Shown in pieces: positions 14,679-21,077 of a stretch of 21,077 bases of DNA. Origin of the DNA: a virus; the IMG/VR virus record IMGVR_UViG_3300040781_000156, positions 1 to 21,077 of that record; one strand, given 5' to 3'. Below the pieces are notes generated by a model. The model searched no databases and was not told the origin of the DNA. It worked only from the letters and a program-made list of their open reading frames with translations. Within the stretch, counting starts at the first letter, position 1; every line of letters starts with the position of its first letter. The position numbers and the translations under genes were made by a program.

Positions 14679-16150
14679 CAACTATTGTGATTCGTCAACA
14701 CAAATTTCTTCTTACCACAATCCCATATGCGCAAAATGTTGTTGTTGTTGCAATTTTCGGTTTCAGTTAACATTGGATCATAGTTAGTTAACATGTTTGG
14801 CAGATTTTTATGTCTGTAGTTGAATTTATGCGTTCGTGTGTGCCCGTCTTTAGAATAATAATAGTCTGGTGGGATAGTAGCTTCAAGCTCCCAACCGTTG
14901 ATGTCATACAGACTACCCGTAGACCATCTACAATCAGCAAAAGATATTATTTTACTCCACTCGTGTGTTCGTTGAAAATGTTTTACTAACTTACTGAAGC
15001 CGCCAACCACGCGGGTGGATGTTGCGTATCTGTTTAGATAATGCTGACGTTGTTGGTGTATTAAGGTCATACACGCAACCAACTCGCCAGTGTAATACAA
15101 CCCAACGCTGATAGAACCTGGACCGTTACCCTGGATGTGATTTTTTTCGAAAAATTGTTTCTTTTCAGTTTGGGTGACGTCCCGTATCTCACACTGCCTA
15201 GCATACACAACCTGTGATTGGTCAAACCCGAGTGCATTTGTTAACTTGCGGCGAACCGCTTCCTCCCGTAACTTCCATTCATCCTCATATACAGTGAATA
15301 GTTGTATGTTTTTGTCAGCGGCGAGCAATAATTTGTTTTTGTGGTAGTTTCTATCCTTTCCCTTTTGCTCACTGTGCCAATATAAGCCACAATACTCTAT
15401 GGCTATATTGTGCGAAGGTATTAATATGTCTAGTTCGTGTCCGTTTAATACTACTCTATCCCCTGTTACGGTTGGCACCATTGTGTTGATAAAGTTGTTT
15501 AGTTCTTTCTCACCGGCAGATGCGGGATGACGGATGACCTTTACGTCAGCAGCTTTGCAATACTTGCCCAGTACGCCATCATTGATGCCCAATTCACTAC
15601 TGATTTGGGTTAATGGTTTTGCCAGCACATGGTGTTGATTAACCAGCCACGACCTGTCAGTTATGTTGTCGAGAATGTTAGCATTATACCGCGGGGGCTG
15701 AATTCTGTTTATATAATCCGTATTTAACACTCGGGTTCGTTTGGCACACTCCGGACAACCTGATTTTTTTGATATGTGATCTGTTGGTGTTTGTTCAAAA
15801 ATTCCGTGGTGTTTGCATATTATTTCAACTTTATCACTAGAAGCATTATTCACCGGTTTCCATAACGAATAGTCATATGTGTCACCGTGAACTTCTTCAG
15901 CTCGCTTTTTGTATTCTGTTACTGATATCCTCTTTTTAGCAGCTTTCAACAATTCTCCGCACTTTGGACAACCCGCTCCACGTAAGTGATTCGCCACACT
16001 CGTATGAAACAACCCGTGTGCATTGCATACAACAGGTATGTTGCGTTTGTGGTATCCTCCATCGTAGCAAACCCAACGGGAATAATCATATTTGTTGTCG
16101 TGGACGGCGTTTGCCCTGTCGATATAAGACTTAATACGTGCATCAAACAT
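14678..16150 (-). CDS. Free-standing Vsr-like homing endonuclease with zinc-ribbon repeats, 490 aa
   Basis: Two N-terminal repeats each have a Cys-His pair, HGxF and GCPxC (C42/H45/C61/C64 and C112/H115/C132/C135), resembling the DUF723-type zinc-binding repeat. Then a helix-turn-helix-like segment (about 173-205) leads to a nuclease core: SAGEKEL near 211, ELDILIPSHNIAIEYCGLYW from 239, His259 and HKNK at 270-273. This is the layout of the Vsr/EDxHD endonucleases found in phages. The C-terminal third (about 310-490), with GLYYTGELVACM and FADCRWSTGSLY, is a conserved extra domain I cannot name. The gene lies between the uvsX terminator and an otherwise coupled series, as expected of a mobile gene. 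Confidence 0.78.
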   Translation of the reverse strand: MFDARIKSYIDRANAVHDNKYDYSRWVCYDGGYHKRNIPVVCNAHGLFHTSVANHLRGAGCPKCGELLKAAKKRISVTEYKKRAEEVHGDTYDYSLWKPVNNASSDKVEIICKHHGIFEQTPTDHISKKSGCPECAKRTRVLNTDYINRIQPPRYNANILDNITDRSWLVNQHHVLAKPLTQISSELGINDGVLGKYCKAADVKVIRHPASAGEKELNNFINTMVPTVTGDRVVLNGHELDILIPSHNIAIEYCGLYWHSEQKGKDRNYHKNKLLLAADKNIQLFTVYEDEWKLREEAVRRKLTNALGFDQSQVVYARQCEIRDVTQTEKKQFFEKNHIQGNGPGSISVGLYYTGELVACMTLIHQQRQHYLNRYATSTRVVGGFSKLVKHFQRTHEWSKIISFADCRWSTGSLYDINGWELEATIPPDYYYSKDGHTRTHKFNYRHKNLPNMLTNYDPMLTETENCNNNNILRIWDCGKKKFVLTNHNS

Positions 16151-16181
16151 GTCATATACTCAATGTGATGATAACGAAAGA

Positions 16182-16199
16182 GTGGCCCCGTAGGGCCAC
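16182..16199 (-). terminator. Hairpin terminator after uvsX
   Basis: GTGGCCC-TACG-GGGCCAC is a perfect 7-bp GC-rich stem closed by a UACG (UNCG-type) tetraloop, followed by TCTTTCGTT. It starts 7 bases after the uvsX stop. The T-run is imperfect, but the stem and loop are typical of T4-like terminators. Confidence 0.72.
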
Positions 16200-16205
16200 A
16201 TCTTC

Positions 16206-17312
16206 TTATACGTCCTTCAAGTCGTCTTCACCTGCAACGTTTTTGATGCGTCGCTTTTTCATTGAATCCAACTCATCAGGTGGAGCTTCCTCCTCACCTT
16301 CTTCTACAATGGCTTGTAGATAGGTTGACTTCTGTGTGCGCAGTTGATCCAACAATATTGGTCCATACTCATCAATCTGTGTCCGACGGTAGTTGTTATC
16401 AGGATCTGACGTCAACTTGATATATGCGCCAGCTTTCTTGGCTAGACCAAGATCTATGGCCACCTCCAACAAACCGTTGTACGGATCCATACCACCATCA
16501 TACGGGACTTCAATTGTAACTTCCTGGAACGGTTTTGCGAAACGCGTTTTATATCCGTGAACTTTCATACGAATGCCCAACACTTCCCGTTGCCCTGTTT
16601 CCTTCAGCTTCAGTTTGGTTAACATAGCTATTTGTGACAGAGAGAACTTCACAGCCCCTGAAACAATCCAACGACCCTCGCCGTTCATCACATCTTGGTT
16701 TTCGTATACCTGACAGGTGATAACGATAGCAATATTCAACTTGGCGATACTGTGAACGAATCCGCGTAGCATAGCTTTGTTCTGCTTATTGCGTTGCCCT
16801 TGATCGCCTTTCTGAACACCCTTCTTTTCGTTTTCCCATTCAGTGTCCGTTAGGAGCATGTCCAGGGAGTCCAAGACGATTAGCATCTTCGGGCCATCGT
16901 CACCATAATCAGCACGATATTGTTTAACAACATTCGATACCGTTGTCTTTACTTCAGCGTTTGTCACAACCGGGAAGTACATATAGTCTTCGTGGTCTGG
17001 ATCAACACCTATTTTACTAGTAAAATCATCATCAAGAGCGTTCTCTGAATCAAGAACAACTACCATGAAACCATCCTTTTGCGCTTCACGAATGATGTTA
17101 CCTGCAATAAAACTCTTACCAGCGCCAGATGGTCCAGCAATGCCTGTAAGTCGTCCCTGAGGAATCATACCGTCAAAATCACCTGACATAGTATAATTCG
17201 CTACATGATTTCCACAAGAAATCCACCACCGAGGCGGCTGAGCTGAGCCCGCCTCGATACCAGCTTTCTTGAGGTCTTTCGCTATACCTTCAAGAAATTT
17301 ATTTTTTGCCAT
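16206..17312 (-). CDS. uvsX: UvsX RecA-like recombinase, 368 aa
   Basis: UvsX forms filaments on single-stranded DNA and carries out strand exchange in recombination-dependent replication. Walker A is GPSGAGKS (60-67), preceded by the PQGRLTGIAG strand. The catalytic Glu is E90 (VLDSEN). Walker B is LIVLDS (144-149). Loop regions follow at RNKQNKAMLRGF (174-185) and around 205-222 (NQDVMNGEGRWIVSGAVKF). The length is close to T4 UvsX (about 390). It lies 6 bases after the gp32 stop and is followed by a strong hairpin terminator, so gp32 and UvsX form a two-gene unit. Confidence 0.93.
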   Translation of the reverse strand: MAKNKFLEGIAKDLKKAGIEAGSAQPPRWWISCGNHVANYTMSGDFDGMIPQGRLTGIAGPSGAGKSFIAGNIIREAQKDGFMVVVLDSENALDDDFTSKIGVDPDHEDYMYFPVVTNAEVKTTVSNVVKQYRADYGDDGPKMLIVLDSLDMLLTDTEWENEKKGVQKGDQGQRNKQNKAMLRGFVHSIAKLNIAIVITCQVYENQDVMNGEGRWIVSGAVKFSLSQIAMLTKLKLKETGQREVLGIRMKVHGYKTRFAKPFQEVTIEVPYDGGMDPYNGLLEVAIDLGLAKKAGAYIKLTSDPDNNYRRTQIDEYGPILLDQLRTQKSTYLQAIVEEGEEEAPPDELDSMKKRRIKNVAGEDDLKDV

Positions 17313-17318
17313 TTCGGA

Positions 17319-18218
17319 TTACTTCTTGTTCCGGTTGCGAATCTTGGCAAGGATAGCGTCGGCTGCTTCAGATGAATCACCGGATGATTCTTCCTTGGCG
17401 GGAGCGTCTTCCTTGACTTCAGCTTTAGCTGGTGTGTCGTCTTCGGCAGGTGCTGCTTTTTCCTTCTTCTTGAAGGACATGGTAGATGGAGCATCTTCCC
17501 TGGTTTCGTTGTATTCACCACCGGTCAGGGCTGCTTCCAACATACCTTCTACACGCTCCAACCCTGGGTTTGGCGGCAATAAAGTACTGAGTTCAACCAT
17601 GTTGTCCGTTGCAACAGCAATTTCATCTTCGGTCAGGTCAGTCGCTTTACGAGCGAAGTTTGAACCAACAGCGTATGTTGCGTACTCGCCTTGCTTGGAC
17701 TTCTTAATTACGAAGTTACAACCACCTTCGTATGCGTATGGAATTTCATCCAGTTCACCGCCTTCGAAAGCTGCTTTGATGATTTCAAACAGTTGATACC
17801 CCAGAGAGATAGCACGAACTTGTCCTTCGTGTGTTTCACCTGTGTTGGTGTCTTTCGGTAGTGGATCTTCGATGATCAGAGCCTGAACGATGTGTTGCTT
17901 CTTGCGCCAGTATAGGCTACCGTTCTTCTTGTCATCGTCTTTGTAATAGCCTTGCGAGACTTTACAGATTGGGCATTCTTCGCCATACATCTTCAGGCAC
18001 GGAACAGTCTTGCGTTCGCCGTTGATTGTAAGGTTATGGGTAAGCTTTTCTACCATGAAGCCAAGAGGATTGCTTTCGTCAAGGTCTGGTAGGAAGCGAA
18101 TAATACATTGCTCACCTTCTTTCATGTTCCAGAAGGGATAGTAGTTATTCGGACGTGAAGTTTGTTTGTCGTCTTTTTTGAATTGCGAACGTAGTTCTTC
18201 GAGTGATTTTCTAGCCAT
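17319..18218 (-). CDS. 32: Single-stranded DNA-binding protein gp32, 299 aa
   Basis: gp32 coats single-stranded DNA and recruits recombination and replication proteins. The N-terminus MARKSLEELR recalls the T4 KRKST (LAST) motif used for cooperative binding. The zinc site is H61-x12-C74-x7-C82-x2-C85, close to T4 H-x12-C-x9-C-x2-C. The core continues with SLYWRKKQHIVQALIIEDP and a later GCNFVIKKSKQG segment, similar to T4 NFVLKVKQVSG. The C-terminal tail (about 240-299) is Ala/Glu/Asp/Lys-rich and disordered, but its last residues are basic (AKIRNRNKK), unlike the acidic end of T4 gp32. An AGGA ribosome site precedes the ATG; the leader carries likely control elements. Confidence 0.9.
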   Translation of the reverse strand: MARKSLEELRSQFKKDDKQTSRPNNYYPFWNMKEGEQCIIRFLPDLDESNPLGFMVEKLTHNLTINGERKTVPCLKMYGEECPICKVSQGYYKDDDKKNGSLYWRKKQHIVQALIIEDPLPKDTNTGETHEGQVRAISLGYQLFEIIKAAFEGGELDEIPYAYEGGCNFVIKKSKQGEYATYAVGSNFARKATDLTEDEIAVATDNMVELSTLLPPNPGLERVEGMLEAALTGGEYNETREDAPSTMSFKKKEKAAPAEDDTPAKAEVKEDAPAKEESSGDSSEAADAILAKIRNRNKK

Positions 18219-18253
18219 TGTCTAATTTCCTAGGTTGTCTAATTTAATTGTCT
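18218..18253 (-). promoter_or_regulatory. A/U-rich direct repeats flanking the gene-32 ribosome site
   Basis: The 11-mer AAATTAGACAA occurs twice (18218-18228 and 18235-18245), with the AGGA ribosome site between the copies, and AGACAA occurs a third time at 18248-18253. In T4, gp32 represses its own message by binding an unstructured A/U-rich leader nucleated at a structured element. This repeat array could be the binding track here. Confidence 0.42.
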
Positions 18254-18284
18254 TGTACAGCTTGTGATAGGTTATTTTTGTTTT

Positions 18285-18307
18285 AGTTCAAAGCCCATCT
18301 TTGAACT
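18285..18307 (-). promoter_or_regulatory. Perfect 9-bp hairpin in the gene-32 leader
   Basis: AGTTCAAAG-ATGGG-CTTTGAACT is a perfect stem with a 5-base loop, 67-89 bases before the gp32 ATG. No T-run follows, so it is not a terminator. A second TTCAAAG copy (18346-18352) with CCAT beyond it could compete for the 3' arm and loop, giving an alternative fold. T4 gene 32 carries an autoregulatory pseudoknot at a comparable distance. Confidence 0.5.
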
Positions 18308-18331
18308 GTTAACATTGTTGTGCTAACGTTG

Positions 18332-18339
18332 TATTTATG
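18332..18339 (-). promoter_or_regulatory. Possible late-type promoter box (CATAAATA) upstream of gene 32
   Basis: One mismatch from TATAAATA, followed by CAACG. T4 gene 32 is also transcribed late, so a late box here is plausible, but it is weak on sequence alone. Confidence 0.25.
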
Positions 18340-18376
18340 GTGAACCTTTGAATGATTGCTTATTTCCTATGCAGTG

Positions 18377-18405
18377 ATATTATGCTAAAATGGGCAGTAG
18401 GTCAA
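18377..18405 (-). promoter_or_regulatory. Sigma70-type promoter for gene 32 and uvsX
   Basis: The -35 box TTGACC (18400-18405) and -10 box TAATAT (18377-18382) are separated by exactly 17 bases. It lies in the only sizeable non-coding gap of the window and points into gp32, giving a leader of about 150 bases. Expected to be read by unmodified host polymerase early in infection. Confidence 0.65.
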
Positions 18406-18450
18406 CATTTCATGTAAGGTGAGTTTATGTGGTCTGTAATGGGTCCCGTG

Positions 18451-20013
18451 TTAGATGATCCCAGGTGATGGTGTGGACATATATGAAAACCCTAACATTG
18501 TTCGTAGGTACTGTCCAAAATAATCCAAGCCAACCTCCGTAGCAATGGGGGTATAATTGGATGCTGCTCCATCATTTGTAATTGCGTATGCTGCGGGTTC
18601 TGTTCCTATTGGCGTGGACAACTCTCTGCGGAAAATAATATGATTAAAATATGTGCTGGTACTCTGCCAGTTTATAGTAGCTCGTGGGACTACTATATAC
18701 TTTTGGTAATATAAACTTTCATCGTTGCCACCTGCCCAATTATTGTTCAGTGTTTGTAGCATCATGACACCGTTTAACCAAAGCTCTATGACACCAGAAG
18801 CGCCCGCGAAGCCGTCTGAAAGAGTATTACCAACCAACCGTAATGTTATGTAATTAACCGCGGGGCGGTTGGATGGTGTGTAAATTGTGTTTGTGGCGGC
18901 CGTGCCTGCAGTGTTGGGATATGTCATGCGAATACCACCCGTCCTTCTGTCGTATGATAGCCTAATGTAATAATTGGCGGTGGTACCAAACTGCAAAGAC
19001 ATCATGTCTTCGTATAACGGAGAGCCTGTTGTTGTCGCAGATGTTGTAAATGCAAATGACATTTCCAGTGCTGGTGTAGTCAACGACAAGCGTTCAGTGA
19101 GCACTGGCCACACGTCAATGTTAGCCCCCGATTGTGTGGGTGTGAACCATCGCTGGTCTGTTGGTGGTTCATCAATCAGTACAATAGCGGTTGACGCTAA
19201 ATTATTATTCACTGCCTTCACGTATGGGTTGAGTAACATATCGGCAGGTGTTTCGTATCCCTCGGCTGCAAATGCTGACAGCAGTGGGGTTGGTGATGGT
19301 TCATTGTTGAAATATGTGAATGGCACAACGGATGTAGTTATGCCGTACGACGCATCTTCAACAACAACCCTTGCCGAAGGTACGGTGTTGAGTGGTGTGG
19401 TCCATGCATCAAACACCATCATGTGATTTGATTGCGAGAAGTCACTGGCGTTAAATTCAACACTTGTTTGCAGTATGGTGGTCGGGTCAAACCCCGGACC
19501 CGTCAACGCTCCTGCTAACTCATACAATAACACCCCATTTAAGAATATCTGAATGACGCTAGTGCCCGAAGACCCGTATTTAAGCCTGAAGGTGTAAAAA
19601 CTAACTACACCTCTGGTAATAAACATATTTGTCACGAACCCCGCAGGAGTGTCAGCGCCATTTACCTCTACACGAGGGACCTGGTAATAAGCATTGAACC
19701 TAAATACACCAACGTCTCCCGTTGATGTTGTTGTCTTGAGTGTGAACAAAGCAGGAGCACCCGATATGGCATAGTGGTATTGGAATACAGCAAACGATGC
19801 TTCGATTTCCGTGCCTGTTACTGTGGTGATGAGAGTGGATTCGCCGCTGCTTGTACGGCTATGTTCGAACCACTTCTCACCAACTTCAGGAACAGGTAAC
19901 CGATCAACTGTTACACTCTGTGTAAAGCTATTAGGAGCAGTCCAGTTGGGGTTTGCTGATATTGAACTTCTGGTTGTATACCGGATAGCGTTTATTGCTT
20001 GCACTAAAGACAT
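18451..20013 (-). CDS. Virion adhesin with two lectin-like domains, 520 aa
   Basis: The chain contains two copies of a similar unit of about 190 residues. In the first, W48-F49 is followed by beta strands and IQIFLNGVLL at 154-163. In the second, W289-F290 is followed by the same spacing to IELWLNGVMM at 409-418. The strand-rich pattern with a late L-N-G-V turn resembles the concanavalin A/laminin-G fold used by phage receptor-binding proteins. Both copies end with a TP-rich segment and an A-Y/V-x-I/V strand. An AGGGT ribosome site lies about 8 bases before the ATG. It follows the repeat-built fibre gene, which fits a tail-fibre cluster. The exact family is not identified. Confidence 0.7.
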   Translation of the reverse strand: MSLVQAINAIRYTTRSSISANPNWTAPNSFTQSVTVDRLPVPEVGEKWFEHSRTSSGESTLITTVTGTEIEASFAVFQYHYAISGAPALFTLKTTTSTGDVGVFRFNAYYQVPRVEVNGADTPAGFVTNMFITRGVVSFYTFRLKYGSSGTSVIQIFLNGVLLYELAGALTGPGFDPTTILQTSVEFNASDFSQSNHMMVFDAWTTPLNTVPSARVVVEDASYGITTSVVPFTYFNNEPSPTPLLSAFAAEGYETPADMLLNPYVKAVNNNLASTAIVLIDEPPTDQRWFTPTQSGANIDVWPVLTERLSLTTPALEMSFAFTTSATTTGSPLYEDMMSLQFGTTANYYIRLSYDRRTGGIRMTYPNTAGTAATNTIYTPSNRPAVNYITLRLVGNTLSDGFAGASGVIELWLNGVMMLQTLNNNWAGGNDESLYYQKYIVVPRATINWQSTSTYFNHIIFRRELSTPIGTEPAAYAITNDGAASNYTPIATEVGLDYFGQYLRTMLGFSYMSTPSPGII

Positions 20014-20051
20014 GTGGTTTTTACCCTGTGGTGTTGGTGTAGACTATCATA

Positions 20052-20059
20052 TGTTTATA
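20052..20059 (-). promoter_or_regulatory. Possible late-type promoter box (TATAAACA)
   Basis: One mismatch from TATAAATA on the minus strand, about 40 bases before the 520-aa gene. It overlaps the TAA stop of the preceding fibre gene in the same way as the perfect box at 4633-4640. Confidence 0.38.
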
Positions 20060-21077
20060 GTGTACGTGCTATGCTTAGCGTAAAAGACACATCGGAAGCA
20101 CCATTTTGAACGACAGTGTCTATTGTGAGGATGTCGTTCGCCACAAGCGTCACTGTGGTAGATATTGTTACTGTACCCTGTGTTGCGCCGTCGAGTATTT
20201 CAACAGTACCGATCTGTGTGCCATTGCGTTTGATGGTAAAGCTGGCTGGTCCACCCGACGGTGCTATGACACAAACAACGTTAGGGTGCCCTGCCGTATT
20301 GATAGTATACGCCCCTGGTATGACAAACTGTGCTGTTTGTGTAGCGTCAGGTAGTACCCCTGCAAAACTCATCGGTATGAATGATGTAGCGTAGGTATCA
20401 ACATAAGCTTTGGTTGCCAACTCCTGGGGATTGACAGGGTCAACACCGACAGCAACAGAGGTGAACGTTTTAATACCAGAGATTAATTCGTTACCTGATG
20501 CGTGCACATAATCAGCTTCTGTGAAATCGGTAATATCTGATTTTGCAACGGATGTCAAACCAGCATTATCATCTACGTATTTTTTGGTTGCCAGTTGTTG
20601 ATCAGCAACGGGTGATACAGCTGTTATCATTCCAGTAAAATCTTTATTACCACCAATAATATCGTCACCTATTGTACGTACATAATCTGATTCATTGAAA
20701 TCAGTAATATCTGCTTTTGCAACGGATGTCAAACCAGCATTATCATCTACGTATTTTTTGGTTGCTACCTCTTGATCAGCAACGGGTGCGACGGAGATGG
20801 GTGCAGAGGTGAACGTTTTAATTCCAGCGATTAATTCGTTGCCCTCAGGACGTACGAAGTTACCTGGTATGAAAGCACTACCGTCCCAAATCACTGTTTG
20901 TCCCATAACCGGAGGGTTTGTAACCAGATCAACGTCTGTCAGATCATTCAAAACCGTGATACTTCCAGCTGCTGCTGAAAACGCGGTCAATTCATCATCT
21001 ACGTATTTTTTGGTTGCTACCTCTTGATCAGCAACGGGTGTTACGGAGATTGGTGCAGAGGTGAACGTTTTAATACC
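20055..21077 (-). CDS. Repeat-built tail fibre protein (5' end outside window)
   Basis: The frame is open from the window edge to the TAA at 20055. A TTG at 20988-20990 could be mistaken for a start, but the coding repeat clearly continues upstream of it. At least 340 residues are present. Four copies of a unit with G-x-KTFTS / PV-x-DQE-x-ATKKYVDD are visible, a signature of phage fibre shafts, spaced by 58-84 residues and linked by DITDFxExDYV segments. The C-terminal 120 or so residues form a separate beta-rich domain (FVIPGAYTINTAGHPNVVCVI... to LSIARTL), probably the tip or trimerisation part. The next gene encodes a lectin-like adhesin. Confidence 0.82.
   Translation of the reverse strand, partial: GIKTFTSAPISVTPVADQEVATKKYVDDELTAFSAAAGSITVLNDLTDVDLVTNPPVMGQTVIWDGSAFIPGNFVRPEGNELIAGIKTFTSAPISVAPVADQEVATKKYVDDNAGLTSVAKADITDFNESDYVRTIGDDIIGGNKDFTGMITAVSPVADQQLATKKYVDDNAGLTSVAKSDITDFTEADYVHASGNELISGIKTFTSVAVGVDPVNPQELATKAYVDTYATSFIPMSFAGVLPDATQTAQFVIPGAYTINTAGHPNVVCVIAPSGGPASFTIKRNGTQIGTVEILDGATQGTVTISTTVTLVANDILTIDTVVQNGASDVSFTLSIARTL
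20527..20591. repeat. Direct repeat copy A in the fibre gene
   Basis: A 65-base stretch that recurs at 20701-20765 with two mismatches, 174 bases (58 codons) apart. It encodes the DITDF to ATKKYVDDNAGLTSVAK unit. The near-identity at the DNA level implies recent duplication or gene conversion. Confidence 0.8.
20701..20765. repeat. Direct repeat copy B in the fibre gene
   Basis: The second copy of the 65-base repeat. Its 3' portion (20743-20826) is also nearly identical to 20994-21077, so at least three copies of the core lie within about 550 bases. Confidence 0.8.
20994..21077. repeat. Direct repeat copy C in the fibre gene, at window edge
   Basis: This 84-base stretch matches 20743-20826 with only a few mismatches and is cut by the window end, so the array probably continues upstream. 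Confidence 0.72.

Noticed and set aside
15946-16155. A 69-codon frame overlapping the endonuclease start
   Set aside because: It lies entirely within the N-terminal zinc-repeat region of the endonuclease gene in another frame and has no motif of its own.
18285-18307. Terminator for the fibre genes
   Set aside because: The hairpin is AT-rich with no T-run, and lies downstream of a promoter rather than at the end of the fibre gene.
20988-20990. TTG as the start of the repeat-built fibre protein
   Set aside because: The same frame stays open upstream to the window edge and encodes another ATKKYVDD repeat, so the gene is simply cut by the window.
20527-21077. CRISPR-like array
   Set aside because: The repeats are long, of unequal spacing, and lie in frame inside a protein with fibre-type repeats.

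Overview
This window looks like a segment of a large tailed dsDNA phage of the T4-like myovirus group. I recognise a block of T4-type replication and recombination proteins: gp32 single-stranded-DNA-binding protein, UvsX, UvsY, UvsW, the clamp-loader ATPase gp44 and a probable gp62. It is flanked by tail-fibre or adhesin genes. The host cannot be told from the sequence. Every gene I can support lies on the minus strand, so transcription runs from high to low coordinates. I found no tRNA, rRNA, CRISPR array, integrase or transposase, and no gene-free stretch longer than 300 bases.

Layout in transcription order. (1) 21077-18451: the 3' part of a repeat-built fibre protein, then a 520-residue protein with two lectin-like halves. 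(2) 18450-18219: a 232-base regulatory gap with a near-consensus sigma70-type promoter, a perfect 9-bp hairpin and A/U-rich repeats leading into gene 32. (3) 18218-16206: gp32 and UvsX, closed by a hairpin terminator with a UACG loop. (4) 16150-14678: a free-standing Vsr-like homing endonuclease. (5) 14678-10042: a nucleotidyltransferase, an unknown protein, UvsY, a 26-residue membrane peptide and UvsW, all tightly coupled. UvsW is interrupted in its P-loop by a 349-residue intein carrying the W-C-T signature of class 3 inteins. (6) 10018-7725: two unknown proteins, a truncated DnaE-like (Pol III alpha) palm fragment, a conserved small basic protein, a GroES/gp31-like co-chaperonin and a small protein. 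(7) 7714-4636: a promoter with a 5' hairpin, gp44, a guanylate kinase, a small cysteine/histidine protein, a probable gp62 and a zinc-finger protein. (8) 4640-1: a T4-late-type promoter and two tandem paralogous fibre genes, the second running off the window.

How the genes work together: UvsX, UvsY, gp32 and UvsW form the recombination-dependent replication system of T4-like phages. gp44 and gp62 load the sliding clamp. Guanylate kinase would feed GTP/dGTP synthesis, and the GroES-like protein would help the host chaperonin fold phage proteins, as gp31 does for the T4 capsid. The fibre genes carry late-promoter-like TATAAATA boxes that overlap the stop codon of the preceding gene.

The most notable items are the apparent class 3 intein in UvsW, the unlisted 26-residue membrane peptide coupled to uvsY and uvsW, the DnaE palm fragment that stops before the catalytic aspartates, and a gp32 leader that could be an autoregulatory element.
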